Positions 9,489 through 18,173 are shown, numbered from the stretch's first letter. The stretch: DNA of 64,000 nt from an uncultured Aliiroseovarius sp. (GCF_947492455.1 NZ_CANLNB010000004.1:186001-250000), one strand, 5' to 3'. A program made the numbers and translations. The notes: generated from the sequence alone by a model not told the origin.

Positions 9489-9513
9489 CTGGAACCTCGT
9501 GTTTTGTCAGAGC

Positions 9514-10473
9514 TTACATGCACTCGGCGATGACGCCACCCTGTTTCGACCAGTCCGCAAACCACGTCTGGAACAGGGTGTATTGCTGTTCGCAATAGTT
9601 GCGCTGGGCGGCGGACAGTTCGTCGGTCTCGTTGAAATGCAGGCGGTATTCGTCTTCGCCATTCAGAACCAACAGGTGCTTGTAGTAGAGCACCAGATCC
9701 GTGCCCTCATCAAAGCTGGCGAGCACTGCAAAGGCGTCTTCCAGCTCTTGCGCGCGTTTGCGGGCCTCGGCGTGGCCTTCGGCAGCCTTTTGGGACAGGG
9801 CCGCCAGCAGCAGAGCCTCTTTCGGAAGGGCGGTGCCGATCCCGGTGATCGAACCCGTCGCGCCGCAGTTGACGAAGCCATGATAGACCTCGGTATCGAC
9901 GCCGACCATCAGGGTGACGTCGTCGTCTTGGCTTGTGATGTGCTCGGCTGCATAGCGCAGGTCGTCCTTGCCGCCGAACTCCTTGAAGCCGATCAGGTTG
10001 GGATGCTCGGCGCGCAGGGCGAAGAACAGATCCGCTTTGGTCGCGAAGCCATAAACCGGGCTGTTATAGATGATGGCGGGCACGTCGGGTGCAGCGGACA
10101 GAATGGCCTTGAAGTGGTTCTTCTGCGCCGCCATCGACGCCCCACGGGACAAGACGCGCGGGATGACCATTAGACCGACGGCGCCAACTTTCTGGGCGTG
10201 TGCTGCATGCGCCACGGCGGATTTCGAGTTGATCGCGCCGGTCCCGACAACCACCGGAATGCCAGCGTCGACCAGACGCTCGACGCCGGTCATCCGCTCT
10301 TCATCGGTCAGCAGTGGCCAGTCGCCCATCGAGCCGCAATAGACAACGGCGGACATCCCTGCCGCGATCATCTCGTGCCCTTTACGGACCAGCGCATCGT
10401 AATCCGGGGTGCGGTCATCTTTGCAGGGGGTCATCAGGGCAGGCATCGTACCTGCGAACACGGTTTTGGACAT
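9514..10473 (-). CDS. DapA-family lyase, probable pyrroline-4-hydroxy-2-carboxylate deaminase
   Basis: Class I aldolase-fold enzyme of the dihydrodipicolinate synthase superfamily, 319 residues. The Schiff-base lysine is Lys164 (IGFKEFGG) and the tyrosine is Tyr136 (IIYNSP). True DapA would carry a GTTGE motif in the substrate loop; here it is CGSMGDWP, which points to another substrate. Placement directly upstream of a hydroxyproline-epimerase-like gene suggests the deaminase of the hydroxyproline route, giving alpha-ketoglutarate semialdehyde; other 2-keto-acid dehydratases or aldolases remain possible. The start is the ATG behind AAGGAA rather than a longer frame. First gene of the operon. 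Confidence 0.72.
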   Translation of the reverse strand: MSKTVFAGTMPALMTPCKDDRTPDYDALVRKGHEMIAAGMSAVVYCGSMGDWPLLTDEERMTGVERLVDAGIPVVVGTGAINSKSAVAHAAHAQKVGAVGLMVIPRVLSRGASMAAQKNHFKAILSAAPDVPAIIYNSPVYGFATKADLFFALRAEHPNLIGFKEFGGKDDLRYAAEHITSQDDDVTLMVGVDTEVYHGFVNCGATGSITGIGTALPKEALLLAALSQKAAEGHAEARKRAQELEDAFAVLASFDEGTDLVLYYKHLLVLNGEDEYRLHFNETDELSAAQRNYCEQQYTLFQTWFADWSKQGGVIAECM

Positions 10474-10827
10474 GGGGTTTCCTTTGCAATCTAGGGCTAG
10501 GGTCACCAGTACGGGATAATGTATCCAAAATCCAGAAAAATGTGCCGCGACCGCAATGGCTGTTCGTATGTGGTCAAAGTGTAAGGGATACCACTTTATG
10601 GGGAATACTACTTGAAAGAGAGTTTATTTAGGGTAATCTTTCGTTAAGGGAGATTGATGGCCGCACGTTCAACCGGCGCCAATCTACAATGAAAGCAGGC
10701 AAACCCATGATGACGATCGACAGGATCAAGCGTCACCAAACTTCGGCCTACGGGGCGAGTGCGGGATCCTCTCTGTCGCCGAACATCTGGCGTCATATGG
10801 TGCGAGCGACAAAGGTGGAGCGGGCGC
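10474..10827. other. Intergenic region between the divergent DapA-like and Hint genes
   Basis: About 350 bases without a convincing gene. The left part is AT-rich, as expected of a promoter, and holds the GGATA-N3-TATCC palindrome plus a further GGATAC half-site at 10586-10591. The right part has a 50-codon frame starting at 10689 that runs past the Hint start; it lacks a ribosome site and resembles nothing I know. I see no hairpin followed by a T-tract and no transfer RNA here. Confidence 0.6.
10514..10526. promoter_or_regulatory. Candidate GntR operator (GGATA-N3-TATCC)
   Basis: Perfect inverted repeat with five-base arms and a three-base spacer, 41 bases upstream of the first codon of the DapA-like gene. 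The size and TATCC/GGATA composition suit an FCD-type GntR dimer such as the regulator encoded at the end of the same gene run. A single half-site, GGATAC, recurs at 10586-10591. Confidence 0.4.
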
Positions 10828-11799
10828 ATGGCCACCTATAGCACGCAAGGTTGGATATGGTCAGGCACGGGCGTTGCAATCACGTTGCAGCCGGTGACCA
10901 TCGAAGATGACGACCCGCTTATGTCGCCCTATTTCACGCTTGATTCCAGCGAAGAAATCACGATCGGCGGCACAACATATGGCGACATCTACGGAGGAAC
11001 ACGCGAACTCACGTTCACAGATTCAAATGGGGTCACGCATACCGAAGATTTCTTTTGGTGGAACTCTGGAGCGACGAGTGTCTTCGTGCCCGCGCCGGGG
11101 TCGGCGTTCGATGATGGCTCGGTCGTAGTCAGCGACGGCGGAGCGAAAGAGATCTTTTCGGGCTTTGCTTGGACCGATGTAACCTGTTTTACAGCCGGAA
11201 CGCTGATTGAAACGGATCGCGGCCCCGTTGCGATTGAAGACATTCACGAAGGCGACCAGGTCCTGACCTCTGACGGGTTGAAGCCCGTGCGCTGGATCGG
11301 GCAAAGCCCGGTCTCGTCACTCCAGCTCTTGGACAATCCGAAGCTGTTTCCGATCCGAATTGCTGCCGGCGCACTGGGCATCGGCTTGCCCAAGCGCGAT
11401 TTGTTGGTGTCTCGCCAGCACCGGATGCTGGTCCAATCCCCTATCGCGCGGCGGATGTTCGGGACCTCAGATGTGTTGGTCCACGCGATCAAACTGACCG
11501 CGCTTCCGGGCATTTACGTGGATCAATCCGTGGCCGAGGTCACCTATTACCACATGCTGTTTGATGACCATCAGGTGGTCTATGCCGAGGGCGCACCCAG
11601 CGAAAGCCTCTATACCGGACCCGAGGCATTGAAGGCGATAAGTGACGAGGCGCGGGACGAGGTGCTGGCGCTGTTCCCCGAGCTTGCGGACCGAGACTAT
11701 ACCCCCGAGTTCGCCACTTTCGCGCCCGATGGGAAGCGGCAGAAAAAACTGGTGGCGCGGCATCTGAAAAACGGAAAGCCGCTGTTGTCGCACTGCTAA
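10828..11799 (+). CDS. Hint-domain protein (Hedgehog/intein fold, Roseobacter type)
   Basis: Protein of 323 residues with two parts. Residues 1-115 are beta-rich and hydrophilic, with Gly/Asp/Thr-rich turns. A Hint_2-type domain begins at Cys120 (CFTAGTLIETDRGPV), followed by the conserved EGDQVLT, PVRWIG, LLVSRQHRM and the later YYHMLFDDHQVV. Cys120 is at the position of the nucleophile that performs the N-S acyl shift in Hedgehog and intein domains, and the block containing His is present. Such proteins in this group are often secreted without a classical signal; none is seen. GGTGGAG lies eight bases before the ATG. It is convergent with the enolase-superfamily gene, their stop codons abutting. 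Function unknown. Confidence 0.8.
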   Translation: MATYSTQGWIWSGTGVAITLQPVTIEDDDPLMSPYFTLDSSEEITIGGTTYGDIYGGTRELTFTDSNGVTHTEDFFWWNSGATSVFVPAPGSAFDDGSVVVSDGGAKEIFSGFAWTDVTCFTAGTLIETDRGPVAIEDIHEGDQVLTSDGLKPVRWIGQSPVSSLQLLDNPKLFPIRIAAGALGIGLPKRDLLVSRQHRMLVQSPIARRMFGTSDVLVHAIKLTALPGIYVDQSVAEVTYYHMLFDDHQVVYAEGAPSESLYTGPEALKAISDEARDEVLALFPELADRDYTPEFATFAPDGKRQKKLVARHLKNGKPLLSHC

Positions 11800-13044
11800 T
11801 CAGCGGTCGTCTTTTGGTGCCGGTGCACCACCTTCAAAGCAGTTCTCTTCGGTATAGCTGCAGGGGTCTTCCTGCATTTCCAGATGCAACCCGTCGCCGG
11901 TATAGGGATGCGCGCGCATCAGGTCTTCGTCAGGGTTGATCCCCAGCCCCGGCGCGTCGGGCGGGATCACGAAGCCCTCTTCCCAGCGGATCGTGTGACC
12001 GATCAAGGCGAGGTGGAAGTCGCCGCCCTGTTCGATGGTCTCGACCATCAGCAGGTTGGGGATCGAGGCGCCCAGTTGCACATTCGCCGCCCACTCGATG
12101 GGGCCCGCATAAAGGTGTGGGGCGACAAGGGCGTTGTGGACTTCGGCAATCGCTGCGATCTTCTTGGCCTCCCAAATCCCGCCCGCACGGCCAAGCGCAG
12201 GTTGCAGGATCGAGGCAGCCCCTTGGCGCAGCACTTCCGCGAATTCGGCTTTGGTGGAAAGGCGTTCCCCAGTTGCGACGGGGACCGAACTGGCGCGCGC
12301 GACTTTGGCCATTTCTGCGATGTTGTCGGGCGGGATGGGTTCCTCGAACCAGAGCGGCTGATAGGGGGCGATGGCTTCCGCCATGCGGATCGCGCCGCCG
12401 GTGGTGAACTGGCCGTGGGTTCCGAACAGAAGGTCAGCGCGGTCACCGACGGCCTCGCGGATCGCTTTGCAGAACGCTTCGGATCGCGAGATGTCCTTCA
12501 TCGACGGCATGTGGCCCGAGCGGATCGTGTACGGCCCGGCGGGGTCGAATTTGAGAGCGGTGAAGCCCTGTTCTACGCGAGTGAGCGCGGCTTCTGCGGC
12601 CATCTCGGGTGAAGTCCAAAACTCCGGCAACGCGTGGTCGGGATTGGGATAGAGGTAGGTGTAAGAGCGCAGACGTTCGTTCATCTTGCCACCAAGCAGC
12701 GCCCAGACGGGCCGGTTTCGCGCCTTGCCCAAAATGTCCCAGCAGGCGATCTCCAACCCCGAAAACGCACCCATCACCGTGGGGTCGGGGCGCTGGGTGA
12801 AACCCGCGGAATAGGCGCGGCGGAACATCAGCTCGATGTTCTCGGGATTTTCGCCCTGCATGTGGCGGGCAAACACATCCTCGATCACCGCGCGCATGGC
12901 GTCGGGGCCAACGGCGCTGGCATAGACCTCGCCCCAGCCGGTGATCCCGTCATCGGTCGTGACTTTCACGAAGATCCAATACCGCCCGCCCCAGCCGGGG
13001 GCCGGGGGCGCGGTGACGATGATGTCGAGATCCTTCAGGCGCAT
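11800..13044 (-). CDS. Enolase superfamily enzyme (mandelate racemase / sugar-acid dehydratase subgroup)
   Basis: TIM-barrel enzyme of 414 residues with the N-terminal capping domain of the superfamily. Lys165 (ALKFD) is at the position of a general base, Glu234 (WFEEP) and Glu260 (TGER) match the second and third magnesium ligands, and His310 (VAPHLY) matches the histidine after strand seven. At the first ligand position, usually D-x-N, I read Gly208-Thr-His210 (LFGTHGQ), which is unusual. A sugar-acid dehydratase is the best guess; the substrate is not identifiable. It follows the zinc alcohol dehydrogenase by four bases and is probably co-transcribed with it. Confidence 0.75.
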   Translation of the reverse strand: MRLKDLDIIVTAPPAPGWGGRYWIFVKVTTDDGITGWGEVYASAVGPDAMRAVIEDVFARHMQGENPENIELMFRRAYSAGFTQRPDPTVMGAFSGLEIACWDILGKARNRPVWALLGGKMNERLRSYTYLYPNPDHALPEFWTSPEMAAEAALTRVEQGFTALKFDPAGPYTIRSGHMPSMKDISRSEAFCKAIREAVGDRADLLFGTHGQFTTGGAIRMAEAIAPYQPLWFEEPIPPDNIAEMAKVARASSVPVATGERLSTKAEFAEVLRQGAASILQPALGRAGGIWEAKKIAAIAEVHNALVAPHLYAGPIEWAANVQLGASIPNLLMVETIEQGGDFHLALIGHTIRWEEGFVIPPDAPGLGINPDEDLMRAHPYTGDGLHLEMQEDPCSYTEENCFEGGAPAPKDDR

Positions 13045-13048
13045 GGTA

Positions 13049-14140
13049 TTAGACCTTGTCGAACAGGATGACGTTGCGCCGCGCCGCGCCGGTCTTGGTG
13101 TCGGCAATCGCCTCGTTGATCTGGTCAAACGACCAACGGCCCGAGATCAGTTCGTCCAGCTTCAGCCGGCCCTGTTGATAAAGGTCGATCATCCACGGGA
13201 TGTCGCGCTGGATGACCACGTCGCCCATTTTCGAGCCGACCATGCCCTGACCAAGGGCCGCCAGAACCACGGGTTCATAGCTGGACATGTCGCCGGAATG
13301 CGGCATGCCGACCATGACGACCTTGCCGCCGGGGGCCAGATAGCGTGGCGCAGAGTCATAGGCGGGAATTGCGCCCACCGTCACCAACACCGCGTCGGCC
13401 CCACGCCCGGCGGCTTTCATGGCGGCTTTCCAGGGCTTCTCGGACGTGGCAAGTACACCGTCCGTCGCGCCGAACTCCATCGCCACGTCCAGCTTATCTT
13501 CCGACATGTCCACCGCGATGATGCGCGAGGCACCGGCGATGCGCGCGCCTTGGATTGCGTTCAAACCCACGCCACCCGCGCCGATCACCACGACCACATC
13601 GCCCGCGCGCACGCCGCCTGCATTCACCGCAGCCCCGACGCCGGTGATGACGCCGCAAGCCAGCAAGGAGGCGACATCCATCGCCATATCCTCGGGCAGT
13701 TTCACCACTTGGCTTTGCTCGACCACGACACGTTCGGCGAAGGCACCGGTGGCCATCGCCTGATGCATTTTCCCGCCGTCCACATCGGTGATCGGCCCGT
13801 GATCCCCATCATAGGGCGTGCCGCAGGCCGTTGGCGTGCCAGAAGCGCAGCTAGGGCAGGTCTGACAGGCGCGGATCAGGGTCACGACGACCGGGTCGCC
13901 CACGGACAGACCTTTCACGTGATCGCCGACATTGGTGATCCGTCCGGCAGCCTCGTGCCCATAGACGGCGGGCAGGGATCCACCCCACGCGCCATCCGCA
14001 TAGGAAATGTCGCTGTGGCAAATGGCGACGGCATCCAGCGTCACCTCGACCTCGCTGCCTTCTGGAGGGCGGATGGCGATCTCTTCGATGACCAGCGGTT
14101 TCCCGAATTCGTGGCAGACGGCGGCTTTGATCCGGTCCAT
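13049..14140 (-). CDS. Zinc-dependent alcohol dehydrogenase (class III-like MDR)
   Basis: Zinc MDR enzyme of 363 residues. The catalytic zinc ligands are seen in AICHSD and YGHEAAG; the structural zinc cysteines are partly present (CQTCPSCASG, with a further Cys in TACG). The NAD-binding loop is VIGAGGVGLNAIQGA. The sequence resembles class III alcohol dehydrogenases without the glutathione-specific features being certain. The ATG with AGGAG five bases ahead is used; an ATG 21 bases upstream and a much longer open frame lack such a site. It probably oxidises an alcohol or reduces an aldehyde in the pathway served by the enolase-superfamily enzyme that follows. Confidence 0.82.
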   Translation of the reverse strand: MDRIKAAVCHEFGKPLVIEEIAIRPPEGSEVEVTLDAVAICHSDISYADGAWGGSLPAVYGHEAAGRITNVGDHVKGLSVGDPVVVTLIRACQTCPSCASGTPTACGTPYDGDHGPITDVDGGKMHQAMATGAFAERVVVEQSQVVKLPEDMAMDVASLLACGVITGVGAAVNAGGVRAGDVVVVIGAGGVGLNAIQGARIAGASRIIAVDMSEDKLDVAMEFGATDGVLATSEKPWKAAMKAAGRGADAVLVTVGAIPAYDSAPRYLAPGGKVVMVGMPHSGDMSSYEPVVLAALGQGMVGSKMGDVVIQRDIPWMIDLYQQGRLKLDELISGRWSFDQINEAIADTKTGAARRNVILFDKV

Positions 14141-14241
14141 GGCGGCTCCTGTTGGTGTCATGTTTTCTGAAAGCTTGCGCGGAAAACGCGGGCTTGCCAA
14201 CAAAACTGCGACAGGAAGGTCGGAAAACGACGCGGCGTTTC

Positions 14242-15039
14242 CTAGAAATGCCCGATGGAGCGCAGGAAGTCCGTCAGAAGTGCTGCGTACTCGGCGGGCT
14301 TTTCGACCGGAGACATATGGCCGGTGCCGCGGATCAGTTCGAACCGCGATCCGGGGATCAGCCCGGCGGTCTCGCGCACCATGTCGGCTGGGGTCGAGCC
14401 ATCTTCGCTGCCCGCAATCGCCAGCGTCGGCAGCCGAAGCCGCGCGGTGCTTTCGTAAAGGTCGGTGTCGGCGATGGCCTCCATGCACCCCAGATAGCCC
14501 TGATGTGGCGTGGCACGCATGCGGGCGCGGGCGTCGTCCAGAAGTTCAGGGTGATCGCGTTTGGTGGCGCGCGAAAACCAGCGGTCGATATTGGCGTCTA
14601 CCACGGCGTCGATCCCGCTGTCGCGCACCTTCTTGATCCGCGCCTCCCAAATCCACGGCGTGCCGATCTTCGCCGCCGTGTTCGAGATTACCAGCGCGCG
14701 CACCAGATCCAGCCGTTCCGCCGCCAGTCCCTGCGCGATGATGCCGCCGATGGACAGCCCGACGAAGACACACTCTTTCACGCCCAGATTGTCCAGCGCG
14801 CGAGCCGCGTCGCCCACCAGATCGCCCATCGGATAGGGACCCTCGGGGCAGGGGCTTTGACCATGCCCGCGCATGTCCATGCGGATCAGGCGCAGGCGGT
14901 CGGGAAGGGCGTCCACCACCGCGTCCCACATGGTCAGGTCCGATCCCAGCGCATGGGCGAACACCACGGCGGGTCCGTCTTTCGGGCCGCTTTCAACGAC
15001 GTGAAGCGCCACGCCCTTGTCGTTGGGGATGACGATCAT
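14242..15039 (-). CDS. Alpha/beta hydrolase, 3-oxoadipate enol-lactonase (PcaD)-like
   Basis: Hydrolase of 265 residues with the nucleophile elbow GLSIGG (Ser96), the oxyanion segment HALGSD, the RMDMRGHGQS strand-loop typical of PcaD, and a catalytic His in GTGHMSP near the C-terminus. Enol-lactonase is the closest named activity, but no other beta-ketoadipate gene is in the window, so the true substrate may be another lactone or ester. Its start overlaps the stop of the upstream gene in ATGA, so the two are translationally coupled. Confidence 0.7.
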   Translation of the reverse strand: MIVIPNDKGVALHVVESGPKDGPAVVFAHALGSDLTMWDAVVDALPDRLRLIRMDMRGHGQSPCPEGPYPMGDLVGDAARALDNLGVKECVFVGLSIGGIIAQGLAAERLDLVRALVISNTAAKIGTPWIWEARIKKVRDSGIDAVVDANIDRWFSRATKRDHPELLDDARARMRATPHQGYLGCMEAIADTDLYESTARLRLPTLAIAGSEDGSTPADMVRETAGLIPGSRFELIRGTGHMSPVEKPAEYAALLTDFLRSIGHF

Positions 15040-16241
15040 TCCTCGTCCCCAAGCAGGGTCAAATGCGCCATAATCTGCCCGTGGTCCGAGGCGAGCTTGT
15101 TATACGGGGCCTCGGGGTGGGACCCGTCGGTGATGTGGTCATTCAGCACGCTGAAATAGGTCATGTCGGCGATCCGTTTTGCATTGTCCGGATGGAAATG
15201 ACGGCTGAGGAAGATCTGGTCGATGCTTTCAAACACGCCCCCGAAGGCCGAGGTATAGACCATGTCGCGCAGCGATTTGCGCACAAAGAGCTTCTCGGCG
15301 GAATGCAGGCGGAACGCCTCGACCGCCGCGGTGATCTGCTTGTTTTCCTCGCGGCTATAACGATCGCGGTCCGTCTTGGCGTCGTGGCGCAGCATCCACG
15401 AATAGTTTTTGAACGGTACCTCGCCCGCGATGATTTCCGAGCTAACGGCGTGTTCGCCATCGTTGAAATCCCCCATTACGGCGACGGGATGGCCGGCCTT
15501 GATCTCGGCGACCACCAGCTTGCGCAGAACCCATGCCTCGGCCATCCGGCGCATGGCGGATCTGGCAGAGCCAAGGGCGCGGCCAATGGGGTCATATTGG
15601 GTCAAGTCGGCCTCGGGCGGATAAGAGGCGCCTTTGGGCTGGATGAACTCGCCCAGTTTGGATTTCAGGTGACAATTGAACAGCGTGATGACCTGATCCC
15701 CGACAGGAATGCGCACCTTCAGGATCGGTCGCGACAGGCGGGTGAGCGTATATGATCCCGCATCGCCCTCGTCCCCGCGCAGGGCAGGGAAGGGGATGGT
15801 CACGGGCTCGGGTAGGTCCTGAATAATCTCGGGCTCACCCACAAAGCCAAAGCGCGACAGGATCGCGACGCCGGGGCGCCGTTCGCCGGGGCCGCCATCG
15901 GCCGAGTTCGGGGCGAAGACCAGCCCATCCTTGGGCCACGGCGTCACCGCTAATTTGCGAAAGATCGCCTTGCGGTGATAGCGCTTGGTTTCATCCGGGA
16001 TGGTTGCCGCGTTCAGCTCGTGGGCGCGGGTGTTCGCCTCGCCAATCACGTCCAAAAGGGCGTCTTCCTCGAAGATTTCCTGAAAACCGATGATGTCGGC
16101 GTCCAGCGTCAACATCTGATCCGCCATCCAATCGCGCTTCCACGCGTATTCTTCGGGGGTATAGCTGAGGAACTTGTAAAACTCCTGGTCCGCGCCAATC
16201 AAGTTTTTGACGTTGAACGAGGCAATCGTGAAATCAGTCAT
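15036..16241 (-). CDS. Endonuclease/exonuclease/phosphatase family protein
   Basis: EEP-fold metal-dependent phosphoesterase of 401 residues. Motifs in order: SFNVKNL at the start, GFQEIFEED with the metal-binding Glu, FNCHLKSK, VMGDFND for the Asp/Asn pair, and LASDHGQIMAHL with the terminal Asp-His. No signal peptide. Family members cut nucleic acids, sphingolipids or small phosphates; nothing here decides which. It sits between a PLP dehydratase (12-base gap) and a PcaD-like hydrolase (4-base overlap), so it is transcribed with metabolic rather than DNA-repair genes. GGAGACCC precedes the start. Confidence 0.78.
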   Translation of the reverse strand: MTDFTIASFNVKNLIGADQEFYKFLSYTPEEYAWKRDWMADQMLTLDADIIGFQEIFEEDALLDVIGEANTRAHELNAATIPDETKRYHRKAIFRKLAVTPWPKDGLVFAPNSADGGPGERRPGVAILSRFGFVGEPEIIQDLPEPVTIPFPALRGDEGDAGSYTLTRLSRPILKVRIPVGDQVITLFNCHLKSKLGEFIQPKGASYPPEADLTQYDPIGRALGSARSAMRRMAEAWVLRKLVVAEIKAGHPVAVMGDFNDGEHAVSSEIIAGEVPFKNYSWMLRHDAKTDRDRYSREENKQITAAVEAFRLHSAEKLFVRKSLRDMVYTSAFGGVFESIDQIFLSRHFHPDNAKRIADMTYFSVLNDHITDGSHPEAPYNKLASDHGQIMAHLTLLGDEE

Positions 16242-16253
16242 AAGGGTCTCCGG

Positions 16254-17225
16254 TTAGGCGAAGCGGTTCAGGGCATCAATAAAGACCGGGGCGTCGACAT
16301 TGCCGCCGGACACAACGACAATCACCGTATCCCCCTTGATCTCGAGCGGTTGGAAGAGCGCCGCAGCCAGTGCGACGGCCGCGCCGGGTTCGATCACCAG
16401 TTTTAGGCGGGTGAAGGCATGGGCCATGGCGCGCAGGCAATCCTCGTCCGAGACGGTCAGCCCGGCCCCGCACAGGCGCTGCATGATGGGGAAGGTCAGT
16501 TCGCCGGGTGATGCTGTGATGATCGCGTCGCAGATAGAGCCGGTCAGCTGCGCGTTGCGTCGGATCGCGCCCGCTTCAAGAGACCGCGCCACGTCGTCAA
16601 AGCCTTTGGGCTCGACGGGGCGGACTTGCAACCCGGGCGCCTCGTGATCCAGCGCCAAGGCGATGCCTGCCGTCAGGCCACCACCACCACAGGGCACCAG
16701 AACCTGCGCGTCGCGGATGCCTTCGTCGCGGGCTTGGTTGGCAATCTCAAGCCCGACCGTGCCTTGGCCTGCGATAACGGCCTCGTTGTCGAAGGGCTTG
16801 ATCAGGGTCAGCTCGTTTTCCTCGGCCAGTCGTGCGCCGATCTCGTCCCGGTTTTCAGTGGCGCGGTCATACAGTACGACCCGCGCGCCCAACGCGCGGG
16901 TATTGTCGATCTTCAGTTGCGGCGCGTCCGAGGGCATCACGATGGTCGACGGTGTCTGATTCTGGCGCGCTGCCAGCGCAATGCCTTGCGCGTGATTGCC
17001 GGAGGAAAAGGCGATCACGCCCATCTCGCGCTGATCTGCGGTCAGCTGGGAAATCGCGTTATGCGCCCCGCGATATTTGAAGCTGCCTGTGTGTTGCAGG
17101 CATTCGGGCTTCACATAGATCTGCCGCCCCGCGATCTCGTCCAGAAAAAGTGAGGTCAGAAGCGGTGTGCGCCGGACGTGACCCGCGTTGCGGCGGGCGG
17201 CATTGCGGATCTCGTTGATGTTCAC
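16254..17225 (-). CDS. Serine/threonine dehydratase family PLP enzyme
   Basis: Fold-type II PLP enzyme of about 323 residues that removes ammonia from a hydroxy amino acid. The PLP lysine is in TGSFKYRGA; SSGNHAQG binds substrate and PCGGGGLTAG binds phosphate. There is no C-terminal ACT domain, so this is the short catabolic type, possibly also acting as a serine or hydroxyaspartate racemase/dehydratase. I prefer the GTG start that overlaps the previous stop in GTGA and has GGAG eight bases ahead; an ATG 18 bases upstream is also possible. Part of a run with hydrolases on both sides. Confidence 0.82.
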   Translation of the reverse strand: MNINEIRNAARRNAGHVRRTPLLTSLFLDEIAGRQIYVKPECLQHTGSFKYRGAHNAISQLTADQREMGVIAFSSGNHAQGIALAARQNQTPSTIVMPSDAPQLKIDNTRALGARVVLYDRATENRDEIGARLAEENELTLIKPFDNEAVIAGQGTVGLEIANQARDEGIRDAQVLVPCGGGGLTAGIALALDHEAPGLQVRPVEPKGFDDVARSLEAGAIRRNAQLTGSICDAIITASPGELTFPIMQRLCGAGLTVSDEDCLRAMAHAFTRLKLVIEPGAAVALAAALFQPLEIKGDTVIVVVSGGNVDAPVFIDALNRFA

Positions 17226-18049
17226 CGCATTTTCTCCAGCCATTCAGTGATGGTGGCGAGGCTTTCGGGCTCGTCCAGAAACGGGACATGGCCGCGATCG
17301 GGGACTTTCGCATAGCCCATGTCAGGGCGCCGCTTTTGCATTTCGGCGACCGTCTCGGCGCTTAGAAGGTCCGAGTTTTCGCCGTGGATCAGCGCCAGCG
17401 GCAGTCCGTCCATCGCGTCAAAGAAGGGCCAGAGGTCGGGGGCGGGTTGTGCGCCCGCCGCCTCGACCGCATCGCGCAGAGCGGGGTCATACCGGTTGGT
17501 CAGCCCCTTGTTGTCCTGCTCAAACAAGTTGTGGCATTCCTCGACCCAGCGGTCCATCGGGACGTTCTTGAAGCCGAAATCAGCCATAAGCTTCGCGCGT
17601 GCCTCGGCGGCCTCTTCGATGGTCTTGGCGGACGGTTTGCGGCCCAAATAGCCCATGATGTTCTCAAGTCCGCCCGGCGCAAGCTCGGGGCCGATATCGT
17701 TCATGCAAACGCCCAACAGCTTGCCCTTCACCGTGGCGGCAAGGCCCATCGCGATGAGGCCACCGCGCGAGGTGCCAAGGATGGCGGCTTTCTCGATCCC
17801 CAGATGGTTCATCAAAAAGAGCGCATCCAGCCCTTCCTGCGGCACGGTGTAGGTTTTGTGGTCGCCCCAATCCGACTGCCCACGCCCGCGATAATCCATG
17901 CGGATCAGGCGCACGCCCTTCAGATGCGGCGCGACGAAGTTGAAATCGTCCGAGTTGCGCGTCAGGCCCGACAGGGCCAGAACAGGCAGGCCCTCGCCCT
18001 CGTCCCGATAGGCGATTTCCAGTCCGTCATTGGCGGTGAATGTCTGCAT
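17222..18049 (-). CDS. Alpha/beta hydrolase
   Basis: Alpha/beta-fold hydrolase of 275 residues. Nucleophile elbow LGTSRGG, the strand-loop RMDYRGRGQSD, and a late DRGHVPFLDEP supplying the His. No signal peptide. The elbow with Arg after Ser is common among uncharacterised proteobacterial hydrolases of this kind. First gene of a tightly coupled run: its stop overlaps the PLP dehydratase start. Substrate unknown. GGAAG precedes the ATG. Confidence 0.75.
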   Translation of the reverse strand: MQTFTANDGLEIAYRDEGEGLPVLALSGLTRNSDDFNFVAPHLKGVRLIRMDYRGRGQSDWGDHKTYTVPQEGLDALFLMNHLGIEKAAILGTSRGGLIAMGLAATVKGKLLGVCMNDIGPELAPGGLENIMGYLGRKPSAKTIEEAAEARAKLMADFGFKNVPMDRWVEECHNLFEQDNKGLTNRYDPALRDAVEAAGAQPAPDLWPFFDAMDGLPLALIHGENSDLLSAETVAEMQKRRPDMGYAKVPDRGHVPFLDEPESLATITEWLEKMR

Positions 18050-18112
18050 GCGTGTCTTCCCTTGGCGATGTTGCGTGCAGTAAGCACCAGATCGTCACGA
18101 GGGTCCAGAGGG

Positions 18113-18173
18113 AGGGGCGCTGCCCCTTTGCGCTGCGCGCATTCACCCCGAGGTATTTTGGGCAAGAGGAAGT
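18113..18173 (-). repeat. Dispersed intergenic repeat, copy C
   Basis: On the minus strand this reads a TCTTG-N12-CTCGGGGTGA lead followed by two short hairpins, GCGC-GCA-GCGC and AGGGGC-AGC-GCCCCT. The same order is found at 22150-22210 and 31371-31432. The first hairpin differs in sequence among copies while its pairing is kept; the second keeps the stem and changes the loop. It lies between the fabI terminator and the alpha/beta hydrolase gene. Confidence 0.7.

Noticed and set aside
10689-10841. 50-codon open frame ahead of the Hint gene
   Set aside because: No ribosome-binding site, overlaps the Hint start in another frame, and no recognisable sequence features.
12941-14170. Long plus-strand frame opposite the alcohol dehydrogenase
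   Set aside because: His/Arg/Gly-rich translation typical of an antisense frame in GC-rich DNA; the opposite strand has full MDR motifs.
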